A DNA stretch of 13,248 bases, from NCBI GenBank assembly GCA_036489905.1, contig DASXEX010000007.1, forward strand, positions 1 to 13,248, given 5' to 3'. Source of the DNA: JAICLK01 sp036489905. Lineage in GTDB: Bacteria > Patescibacteriota > Saccharimonadia > Saccharimonadales > UBA4665. The notes below the pieces were generated by a model. The model had not been told where the DNA came from, searched no databases, and was given only the letters and a program-made list of their open reading frames with translations. Made by a program: the position numbers and the translations under genes. Positions 1-5,429 of this stretch are shown here, piece by piece (the stretch's first letter is position 1; each line of letters opens with the position of its first letter).

Positions 1-351
1 TGCCAGGACAAGACCAAGCTATTGGTCGATACGGGCTACTTGGGTATACAGAAACTTCATCAGAACAGTGAGCTACCAAAGAAGCGAAGCAAGAAGCATC
101 CCCTCACCAAAGCAGACAAACAAACCAACAAACGGATAGCCAGTGAACGGGTGGCCAACGAACAAGTCATCGGCGTCCTGCAGCGATTCAGGATTATTGC
201 GGAGAAGTACCGGAACAGGCGGAAACGCTTTGGATTACACTGGAACCTGATTAGTGGGATCTACAATTTGGAACTGGCTGGGAGAGTTGGATGGGGTTGG
301 GGAAGAGGTCTAATATTGTGTTTGACTAACTATTCCCACTCTAGCCCATAG
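1..351 (+). CDS. IS5-like DDE transposase, C-terminal part (5' end outside window)
   Basis: The frame is open from base 1, so the gene begins upstream of the window. The visible part is the end of the catalytic domain of a DDE (DDE_Tnp_4 / IS5-superfamily) transposase, the enzyme that cuts and rejoins insertion-sequence ends. A D-x-G-Y motif (D10-G12-Y13 of the visible part) is followed by a lysine-rich stretch, then the catalytic Glu region RVANEQVIG (Glu54) and a typical RFGLHWNLISGIYNLEL ending. At the position where the family usually has Lys in its R(3)E(6)K signature there is Gln61. Family members normally stop right after the NLEL-type ending (near base 276). The last 24 codons are glycine/tryptophan-rich and unlike the family, so the native stop may be lost and the IS end may lie between about 277 and 351. 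It could be an active copy or a relic; the left end is not visible. Confidence 0.8.
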   Translation, partial: CQDKTKLLVDTGYLGIQKLHQNSELPKKRSKKHPLTKADKQTNKRIASERVANEQVIGVLQRFRIIAEKYRNRRKRFGLHWNLISGIYNLELAGRVGWGWGRGLILCLTNYSHSSP

Positions 352-380
352 GAGGGTGAGAGCGGTTACTTATCATATAT

Positions 381-409
381 TTGTATTAGTTATTGCTTCA
401 TTGTATGAT
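381..409 (+). promoter_or_regulatory. Putative promoter for the 269-aa protein gene, leaderless
   Basis: TTGTAT (381-386), a 17-bp spacer and TATGAT (404-409) are followed by 7 bases and the ATG at 417. The -10 box matches the consensus at five of six positions and the -35 keeps only the TTG core. The predicted transcription start falls on or next to the A of the ATG, which favours 417 over the upstream TTG (393) and ATG (405), since these would lie outside the transcript. Confidence 0.45.
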
Positions 410-416
410 AAGGTTC

Positions 417-1226
417 ATGGGGGATTTATCGGGGCTACTTGGTCGAGCACGGCAGCAATTACCTGAAGGTATTGCTGTTTCTCCTGAGCAAATTTTGATA
501 GGCGGGACACCTAGAAGAGAGCTTAAAACAGCGCTGAACCAATCGGGAGGAGCAGCTAGCGCAGCCCAATTATCGTTTGAAACTACTGTGCTAACTCTTG
601 AAGCGGCTTCACGGGCTTACCTCAAAGTAACGCCAGCAGCCGAGTATATTGACCGGACTGCTGATGGCCCTGACGTTCCTAGCGCCGATGAGCTAGCAAA
701 GTTAATGCCGGGAGTTGATGAAGAGCAAGCAGGAATCAATGGACTGTTCACGGATTATAATGGAACACTTGAAGCGCGGGAGAAATTAGAAGAAGCAACA
801 AAAGCTCACAAAGAGGCCAGAGAACGGCATGGTGTCACACAAGCCCAAGTTGCTTTGTCGGAACGCACGCGCAAAGAAATGAGGCGGCTAAGTCGAGTAC
901 CCCAGGCTGTTTTGGCTGTAGTAACTACTGCCCTAATCGGCGGGGCGGGATACCAAGCTGAACAGGCGACTCATAATCAGGCACGCGCTATCACTATCAT
1001 TGCCTCCAAAACCGTTCAGCCCGCTACAAAGCGTTACAGAGCGCTAGAGGGGTCTGCCAACAATACGCAGAACGACACACTAGAAGCATTTTCTTTACTC
1101 GGGGCAATTTCTATAGGTGCCGGGGCGTGGTGGGTGGTAGGGGATCGTCCAGCTAGGCCTCGCGTGTGGCTGATTATCAGGAACGCAAAAAGAAAAGCCC
1201 GCTCTCTCGATTTACCAGAGGAATAG
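417..1226 (+). CDS. Unrecognised two-TM membrane protein with coiled coil
   Basis: I do not recognise a family. From the ATG at 417 the product has 269 residues. Residues 1-115 are a soluble, alanine-rich region with no obvious motif. Residues 117-160 are highly charged (LEAREKLEEATKAHKEARER) and likely form a helical or coiled-coil segment. A first membrane helix covers about 162-180 and a second about 223-241, separated by a polar loop of about 40 residues. The tail (243-269) is basic, so N- and C-termini are probably cytoplasmic. In-frame starts also exist at 393 (TTG) and 405 (ATG); 417 was chosen because of the -10 box just upstream and a weak AAGG. The stop lies two bases from the CCA end of tRNA-Arg on the other strand. 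Codon use is more A/T-ending than in the folC-to-MFS block. Together with the adjacent IS this suggests acquired DNA. A structural, membrane-anchoring or phage-type role would be a guess. Confidence 0.7.
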   Translation: MGDLSGLLGRARQQLPEGIAVSPEQILIGGTPRRELKTALNQSGGAASAAQLSFETTVLTLEAASRAYLKVTPAAEYIDRTADGPDVPSADELAKLMPGVDEEQAGINGLFTDYNGTLEAREKLEEATKAHKEARERHGVTQAQVALSERTRKEMRRLSRVPQAVLAVVTTALIGGAGYQAEQATHNQARAITIIASKTVQPATKRYRALEGSANNTQNDTLEAFSLLGAISIGAGAWWVVGDRPARPRVWLIIRNAKRKARSLDLPEE

Positions 1227-1228
1227 GT

Positions 1229-1305
1229 TGGTGCCCGCGGACGGATTCGAACCGCCGACCCTCTGTTCCGAAGACAGATGCTCTAATCCACTGAGCTACG
1301 CGGGC
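1229..1305 (-). tRNA. tRNA-Arg (anticodon TCG)
   Basis: Read on the minus strand this is a complete cloverleaf. The acceptor stem pairs GCCCGCG with CGCGGGC; the D-arm is GTAGCTCAGTGGATTAGAGC-like; the anticodon arm has stem TCTGT/ACAGA with loop CTTCGGA, giving anticodon TCG, which reads CGA and by wobble other CGN codons. The T-arm contains the conserved GGTTCGAATCC. The discriminator is A and CCA is encoded (1229-1231). The gene is divergent from folC (57 bp apart) and its 3' end almost touches the stop codon of the upstream convergent gene. tRNA 3' ends are common integration sites, and the segment to the left carries an IS, but no duplicated 3' fragment is visible in the window. Confidence 0.96.
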
Positions 1306-1326
1306 GCGCCGAAACGTAACCCAAGT

Positions 1327-1355
1327 TTATCATCTTCGGCAGATTGCTGTAAGAT
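1327..1355 (+). promoter_or_regulatory. Putative folC promoter, leaderless
   Basis: TTATCA (1327-1332; four of six positions match the -35 consensus), a 17-bp spacer and TAAGAT (1350-1355) are followed by 6 bases and the ATG at 1362. The predicted start site coincides with the ATG. No Shine-Dalgarno sequence is present, which is consistent with a leaderless message. Confidence 0.5.
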
Positions 1356-1361
1356 ATTGCC

Positions 1362-2609
1362 ATGCCGGTTATCAAGAATTTTGCAGAGGCGCACAAGGTG
1401 CTGCGCACGTTTTATAATGTGTCCGGCTCAAACACGTACACGCTCGACCGCATGTGTGCACTGATGGAGTATCTTGGCAATCCGCAAGACTCGCTCAAAG
1501 TAATTCATGTCGCGGGCACTTCGGGCAAGACGTCGACGGTTTATTATGTGGCGGCATTATTAGAAGCAACGGGCGCAAATGTCGGGATGACCGTGTCGCC
1601 GCACGTCGATGAAGTGAACGAGCGCGTGCAGCTAAATCACACGCCATTTCCGGAGGCGACTTTTTGCAAGGCGCTCGGTGAGTTCGTGGATATCGTCAAG
1701 GGCAGCGGCGTGACGCCTTCTTATTTTGAGCTGCTCGTAGCGTTTGCATACTGGGAATTTGCGCGCCAGAAGGTAGATTATGCGGTCGTGGAAGTTGGCT
1801 TGGGTGGCCTGCTGGACAGTACGAATGTGGTTTCGCGCGAAGACAAGGTATGCATAATTACGGATATCGGCTTGGATCATACGCGTGTTTTGGGCAAGAT
1901 ACTGGCCGAAATCGCGGCGCAGAAGGCTGGCATTATTCAGCCGAAAAACCATGTTTTTGCATACGCCCAGAGTCAAGAAATTGACAGCGTACTGATGCGC
2001 ACCGCTCATAAACAGCAAGCGACGCTTCACCGGATCGTTAAAGCGGATTATTACCAGCCGTCCTTGCCGCTATTCCAGCGGCGCAATTTGTACTTGGCCG
2101 AGCAAGCCGTGAACCACGTTTTGACCCGCGATGGCAAGCCGGTTTTGAGTCGTGGGCAAATCAAAATAGCCGCACGTGTGCGTATTCCGGCGCGTATGGA
2201 GTTGTTTGAAGTTGCGGGCAAAACCGTCATTGTCGACGGATCGCACAATGGCCAAAAGTTGGGTACCTTGGCCGAAAGCATCCGTGCCAAATTCCCCAGA
2301 AAATCCATCGCGGTTCTGGCGGCTTTTGTTGAGGGCGAAGCCGAACGTTGGCAGCGCGGAGTGGACGAATTGATTTCGCTGGCCGACAGCATTATTTTTA
2401 CCTCCTTCAAACCTGATCAAAACGTGCCGAAAGGTTCGGTCAATCCAGAAATAGTTGCGAAATATTGCAAGAAAAAAGGCTTTGAAGATGTGCAGATCGA
2501 GCGGACACCAAAACTTGCTTTGCAAAAGCTTCTTGGACGGCCGGAGCAAATTTTACTGGTGACCGGCTCGTTCTATTTGCTCAATCACATCCGCCCGCTT
2601 ATAGTGTAA
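1362..2609 (+). CDS. folC: FolC-type Mur ligase (folylpolyglutamate/dihydrofolate synthase)
   Basis: FolC enzymes use ATP to add glutamate to folates (folylpolyglutamate synthase) and in many bacteria also to dihydropteroate, in the cytosol. The 415 residues are normal for the family. Visible landmarks: P-loop GTSGKTS (52-58); EVGLGGLLDSTN (144-155), close to the family's EVGLGGRLDATN; LDHT (171-174); QKAG with Lys188 at the place of the carbamylated lysine; the hinge PARME (276-280), after which the C-terminal Mur ligase domain begins; DGSHN (292-296); and a VTGSFYL-type ending. Two deviations are that the usual DGAHNP reads DGSHNG and that EKAG reads QKAG. The ATG at 1362 is favoured by the -10 box six bases upstream. 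The gene is divergent from tRNA-Arg and ends two bases from the end of the next, convergent gene. No other folate gene is in the window, so whether the protein makes or only polyglutamates (salvaged) folate cannot be read here. A related Mur-ligase activity is possible but less likely. Confidence 0.9.
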   Translation: MPVIKNFAEAHKVLRTFYNVSGSNTYTLDRMCALMEYLGNPQDSLKVIHVAGTSGKTSTVYYVAALLEATGANVGMTVSPHVDEVNERVQLNHTPFPEATFCKALGEFVDIVKGSGVTPSYFELLVAFAYWEFARQKVDYAVVEVGLGGLLDSTNVVSREDKVCIITDIGLDHTRVLGKILAEIAAQKAGIIQPKNHVFAYAQSQEIDSVLMRTAHKQQATLHRIVKADYYQPSLPLFQRRNLYLAEQAVNHVLTRDGKPVLSRGQIKIAARVRIPARMELFEVAGKTVIVDGSHNGQKLGTLAESIRAKFPRKSIAVLAAFVEGEAERWQRGVDELISLADSIIFTSFKPDQNVPKGSVNPEIVAKYCKKKGFEDVQIERTPKLALQKLLGRPEQILLVTGSFYLLNHIRPLIV

Positions 2610-2611
2610 AG

Positions 2612-2818
2612 TTACCAGGACTCTTTGTCGTTTCTGTGTTTGAAGATCTCATGAATTGCCATGCCGGCGATAACCCCCACGATCACCGTTGCCGCCCCGC
2701 AAATAACCAACGGTATCAGGCTATGGTGTCGCCCTTGCGAATAGTAGACTACCGCATCTATCGAAAAAATGACAAAGAAAAAGACGACCCCGGCTATTGG
2801 ATCAAAATATTTCCACAT
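2612..2818 (-). CDS. Small two-TM membrane protein (68 aa), unknown
   Basis: No family is recognised. The 68 residues hold two hydrophobic helices: about 7-25 (PIAGVVFFFVIFSIDAVVY) and about 34-55 (LIPLVICGAATVIVGVIAGMA). They are separated by a short polar turn YSQGRHHS and followed by a charged tail (HEIFKHRNDKESW). The ATG at 2818 is supported by an excellent extended -10 box six bases upstream, indicating a leaderless transcript. The gene is read in the same direction as the DUF1345-like gene but has its own promoter in the 59-bp gap. Its stop faces that of folC with two bases between them. A plus-strand ORF overlaps it at 2636-2881, but the promoter, the membrane-helix pattern and the clean gene junctions favour the minus-strand reading. 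Confidence 0.65.
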   Translation of the reverse strand: MWKYFDPIAGVVFFFVIFSIDAVVYYSQGRHHSLIPLVICGAATVIVGVIAGMAIHEIFKHRNDKESW

Positions 2819-2824
2819 GCGGAA

Positions 2825-2833
2825 AGTATAGCA
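2825..2833 (-). promoter_or_regulatory. Extended -10 promoter of the 68-aa gene, leaderless
   Basis: On the minus strand TGCTATACT (TGn extended -10 plus TATACT, five of six matches) ends six bases before the ATG at 2818. The -35 region has only weak matches, as is usual for extended -10 promoters. The predicted start is the A of the ATG. Confidence 0.55.
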
Positions 2834-2877
2834 AAAGCAAACGAAGACAAGGTCTCAGTTTGTTATTTTGGCGCAAT

Positions 2878-3540
2878 CTAGCTCAAAATATTGACCGCGC
2901 GGGCGGCGACGAGGGCGATGGCGATGAGTGATACGGCGGATTGCGCGAGCATGAGCATTTTGGCGCGGCGGCTGAGCGGCATGGTGTCGGTCGGGCTGAA
3001 GGCCATGGCGTTGGTGCTCGAAACGTATAGGTAGTCGATGAAAGTTGGCTTCCAGTGAGGATGCTTAATTTCGTCGTTCTGCTGCTGCGGGAATGAAAAA
3101 TCCAACTCGTAGCGCTCCAGCTGCTGGCGTTCGCCCGGGCCGCCACCGTCCATTTCCCAATACCAAAGCGCGAAAATAATAATGTTCGTGAGGTAAATAT
3201 TGATGGCCGTTAAGATAAGCTCGCGGCCGTTACTGACGCGCCCGCCTTTTAAAAGCTGGTTCGCAACCACGCCCAGCGCGTAGCCGTTTGCCACGCTAAT
3301 AACGACAATCAGCAAAATGGCGTTGACGCGCCGCGCGAGCGATTTGAATACGCGCTCCTTCGGCGTCGTGAATGACAGCGCCACCAGCAAAATCGCTTCA
3401 ACGGCGGGAATGATGTAGCGCGAGCCAACCGAAAATTTATCGGGCAACGCCAGTTGCAGGGCAATTGCCGCGAGCATTGCAATCTGCAAATGCCAAACTG
3501 GCTCGTGCGCCCGATGTTTGTTTCGTAGAATGCCGCTCAT
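2878..3540 (-). CDS. DUF1345-like integral membrane protein (220 aa)
   Basis: An integral membrane protein with helices at about 16-33, 41-58, 72-95, 107-128 and 199-217. Between helices 4 and 5 lies a hydrophilic loop, then FIDYLYVSSTNAMAFSPTDT (167-186), which is typical of DUF1345-like proteins of actinobacteria and CPR. This segment and the following helix have the layout of a potassium-channel pore loop plus inner helix (Y-x-S-T...P-T-D-x-x-P-x-x-x-R-x). The selectivity-filter sequence GYGD is absent and AFSPTD stands in its place. The function of the family is not established as far as I know. The ATG at 3540 is supported by a near-consensus promoter just upstream. A second frame over 2883-3146 is a shadow. 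Confidence 0.75.
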   Translation of the reverse strand: MSGILRNKHRAHEPVWHLQIAMLAAIALQLALPDKFSVGSRYIIPAVEAILLVALSFTTPKERVFKSLARRVNAILLIVVISVANGYALGVVANQLLKGGRVSNGRELILTAINIYLTNIIIFALWYWEMDGGGPGERQQLERYELDFSFPQQQNDEIKHPHWKPTFIDYLYVSSTNAMAFSPTDTMPLSRRAKMLMLAQSAVSLIAIALVAARAVNILS

Positions 3541-3549
3541 GCTTTGCTT

Positions 3550-3578
3550 ATTACACTACACGGGCGGCCGAATGTAAA
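3550..3578 (-). promoter_or_regulatory. Sigma70-type promoter of the DUF1345-like gene
   Basis: On the minus strand TTTACA (3573-3578, five of six matches to TTGACA), an exact 17-bp spacer and TGTAAT (3550-3555, five of six matches to TATAAT) lie nine bases before the ATG at 3540. The leader would be only about 0-3 nt, and no Shine-Dalgarno sequence is seen. Confidence 0.6.
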
Positions 3579-3626
3579 CCAGCTTTGTCGCAAAAATTTT
3601 GACGGCGGCGAATCAGAAAGGAATTT

Positions 3627-3824
3627 TTAGCTAGGAATCCATTTGTGCTCAAACCGTTTACGCTTGGCGTGCTGCTCGCCCGTGCCCAAGTGCAGTTTGG
3701 CGGGCCAGCGCCGCGCCTGTCGGCGTTCGGCTTCTTCCCATTCGCCGGTTAAGTCGTAGAGCCGATCTTCCAGCACCACGTCGCTTACCGGTATCGATTT
3801 TGTTAGCAGTCGATTTTTTCTCAT
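3627..3824 (-). CDS. Small basic protein (65 aa), unknown
   Basis: No family is recognised. The 65-residue product is hydrophilic and rich in Arg/Lys, with many acidic residues in the middle: a basic start (MRKNRLLTKS), a central EDRLYDLTGEWEEAERRQAR segment likely to be helical, and a basic, aromatic end (KRKRFEHKWIPS). There is no membrane segment or Cys/His metal-site pattern. The start is chosen at the ATG at 3824 because a perfect AAGGAGG (3834-3840) sits nine bases upstream. Longer in-frame starts up to 3872 would place this site inside the gene. It is unusual here in having a strong Shine-Dalgarno sequence while neighbours look leaderless. It is divergent from the Crp/Fnr gene (104-bp shared upstream region), so the two may be co-regulated. 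Confidence 0.6.
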   Translation of the reverse strand: MRKNRLLTKSIPVSDVVLEDRLYDLTGEWEEAERRQARRWPAKLHLGTGEQHAKRKRFEHKWIPS

Positions 3825-3918
3825 CGCGATCATCCTCCTTATCTTAATAAATTTAGATGACAATTTAAGCATAAGCCACCGCGCTCAAAATCCGCTGTGA
3901 ATTTTTTAACAAGACGCC

Positions 3919-3924
3919 TACAAT
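3919..3924 (+). promoter_or_regulatory. Candidate -10 box of the Crp/Fnr gene
   Basis: TACAAT lies four bases before the ATG at 3929, and no clear -35 box is seen 16-18 bp further up. If used, the message would be leaderless or nearly so. A later in-frame ATG at 3971 lacks comparable signals. Confidence 0.35.
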
Positions 3925-3928
3925 AAAA

Positions 3929-4642
3929 ATGGCAGTCTATTGCAAACCTAAATTCGGTAACCAAAACGCCATGGACCAGTCGCTAAATTCGCCATTAGTC
4001 AATTTGCTCAAGGGCTATTCGTGGCGCCAATTCAAAAAAGGGCAGACGATTTTGTTCCAGGGCGAAGTGCCGCGCTATGCGTATGTTATCAAAGAAGGCG
4101 TGGTCAGGACGTACAACATTTCGGCGAACGGCGACGAGCAGATTATATCTTTGAGCGGCAAGTACGACATTTTGCCCGAAGCCTGGTTTTTGCACGACGC
4201 CGTGGTGGCGTACTATTTTTACGGCGCCTTTACCGATTGCCAGGTTTATCTGGTGCCGCGCGAGGAGCTTATTGCCAAGGTCGCGGGCAGTCTCGAACTC
4301 AGCCAGTTTTTGCTGCAGCGGTCCATGCGGTTGCATATCGGCGCCAAGGTGCACATCAACGCGCTCGAACAGCCGAAATCGCGCGACAAGCTCGTGCACC
4401 TATTACACTATTTGTTGTTGCGGTTCGGCGAGGATGCGGGTAACGGCAGCATGCGTATCAACTTGCGTCTGACGCACCAGACGCTTGCCGACATGCTTGG
4501 CACAACGCGCGAAACCATCGCGCTGGAGTTGTCGCGTTTGCGCAAGGAAAAGGTCATCAACTACCGGCAACAACTTTACACCGTCAACAAGCCCAAACTC
4601 CTGGCACTTCGTAACGACGAAGACCTCATCGCCGGGCTGTAA
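3929..4642 (+). CDS. Crp/Fnr-family transcriptional regulator
   Basis: A 237-residue regulator of the usual family length. A cyclic-nucleotide-binding-type beta-barrel covers about 28-118 (FKKGQTILFQGEVPRYAYVI, then KEGVVRTYN). A long dimerisation helix follows at about 128-148, then a C-terminal winged helix-turn-helix with recognition region LADMLGTTRETIALELSRLR (186-205). The Cys cluster of FNR-type iron-sulfur sensors is not present, and the phosphate-binding R-S/T pair of true cAMP sensors is not evident, so the ligand is unknown. The ATG at 3929 follows a -10-like TACAAT; the ATG at 3971 (residue 15) is an alternative that would keep the whole domain. The gene converges on the two-component operon with only five bases between the stops and no terminator, so read-through or antisense overlap of the 3' ends is possible. 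Confidence 0.88.
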   Translation: MAVYCKPKFGNQNAMDQSLNSPLVNLLKGYSWRQFKKGQTILFQGEVPRYAYVIKEGVVRTYNISANGDEQIISLSGKYDILPEAWFLHDAVVAYYFYGAFTDCQVYLVPREELIAKVAGSLELSQFLLQRSMRLHIGAKVHINALEQPKSRDKLVHLLHYLLLRFGEDAGNGSMRINLRLTHQTLADMLGTTRETIALELSRLRKEKVINYRQQLYTVNKPKLLALRNDEDLIAGL

Positions 4643-4647
4643 ATTCT

Positions 4648-5019
4648 CTATTTCGCCAGAACTTCGTCGATTATTTTTACTAGGTTGCGGGGGGATGCCC
4701 AGGCTTTGATAATATAGTTTTTGGCGCCGAGACGGTAGGCTTCGTCGATGTCGGCCTCATTTTCCTGGTTGCTGAAGACGATGATGGCCGCCTTCAGCGC
4801 TTTGCTGTCGTCGGCGTGCAGCTGGCGTAAAAATTCCAGGCCGCTGACGTGCGGCAGTTTCATGTCGAGTAAAATAACGTCCGGCACCCGCTTGTGCACC
4901 AGCCGCAAAGCTTCTTCGCCGTCAGCCGCGGTCTCGACCTTGTGCCCGTGCGTCGTCAGTATGGTTTGGTACGCCTCGCGTAAGGGCGCTTCGTCTTCAA
5001 CAATCAAAATATGTGTCAT
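4648..5019 (-). CDS. Single-domain response regulator (receiver only, 123 aa)
   Basis: A complete CheY-like receiver with no output domain. The acid pocket is Glu8/Asp9, the phospho-acceptor is Asp52 (in DVILLDMKLP), the switch Ser is Ser83 (IVFSNQ) and the conserved Lys is Lys105 (NYIIKAWASP; the usual K-P is K-A here). The start at 5019 has GGGAGG four bases upstream. It is the last gene of the minus-strand operon kinase, receiver, receiver, with 19 bp between it and the previous gene. Such proteins act by phosphotransfer or by binding a partner; no DNA-binding partner is encoded in the operon. Confidence 0.9.
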   Translation of the reverse strand: MTHILIVEDEAPLREAYQTILTTHGHKVETAADGEEALRLVHKRVPDVILLDMKLPHVSGLEFLRQLHADDSKALKAAIIVFSNQENEADIDEAYRLGAKNYIIKAWASPRNLVKIIDEVLAK

Positions 5020-5038
5020 AGAACCTCCCAGCTCAAAG

Positions 5039-5419
5039 CTAATTTCCGGCTAAATTTTTTACGATGTCCGCTAGCTCTGTCGGTGACAAGTCGGCCTTCA
5101 TCGCCACTCCCGCGACGCGGTATCCTTCGATATCTTCGTGTGTCATTGGGTCGGACAGATTGCTGAGTACCAGCGTTTTGTAGCGCGGTTTCGCACGCCG
5201 CCGTTTGTTAACGGCTTTCAGAAATTCCACGCCGTTCATCACTGGCATGAGTAGGTCAAGCAACACGACATCCGGTGTAAAGGTGCTGAGTTTATCCAAG
5301 CCTACCTTGCCATTCTCAGCCACAGCTACCTCGTAGCCCTCGCTTGTTAGCAGCAACGCAAATGCTTCCCGTAGCGGCTGTTCGTCTTCGATAATGAGAA
5401 TTCGCTTCGTGGATTTCAT
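5039..5419 (-). CDS. Single-domain response regulator (receiver only, 126 aa)
   Basis: A second complete receiver with no output domain: Glu11/Asp12, phospho-acceptor Asp55 (VVLLDLLMPV), switch Ser86 (LVLSNLS) and Lys108 (VAMKADLS). It shares with its downstream neighbour the N-terminal pattern IL-I-E-D-E-x-P-L-R-E-A, so the two are probably paralogues from a duplication, but they differ clearly in the 70-110 region that usually decides partner choice. The ATG at 5419 has AAGGCGG five bases upstream. It lies ten bases behind the kinase stop, so translational coupling is likely. Confidence 0.9.
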   Translation of the reverse strand: MKSTKRILIIEDEQPLREAFALLLTSEGYEVAVAENGKVGLDKLSTFTPDVVLLDLLMPVMNGVEFLKAVNKRRRAKPRYKTLVLSNLSDPMTHEDIEGYRVAGVAMKADLSPTELADIVKNLAGN

Positions 5420-5429
5420 GATGGCCGCC

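Noticed and set aside
277..351. Glycine/tryptophan-rich tail as a genuine domain of the transposase
   Set aside because: Family members end at the NLEL-type sequence; the tail is of unrelated composition and is better explained as read-through past a lost or displaced stop.
1..1228. A second copy of the tRNA-Arg 3' end as a visible attachment site
   Set aside because: No repeat of the T-arm or acceptor sequence occurs left of the tRNA within the window; a distal site could only lie outside.
1632..2549. Minus-strand frames of 119-159 codons inside folC
   Set aside because: folC shows all Mur-ligase motifs in the plus frame; the opposite frames have no recognisable features or start signals.
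2636..2881. An 81-codon plus-strand frame opposite the 68-aa membrane protein
   Set aside because: It has no start signals and runs across the promoter of the minus-strand gene; the translation shows no domain pattern.
3995..4443. Frames of 134-140 codons overlapping the Crp/Fnr gene on both strands
   Set aside because: The regulator frame has clear cNMP-barrel and helix-turn-helix sequence; the others are compositional shadows.
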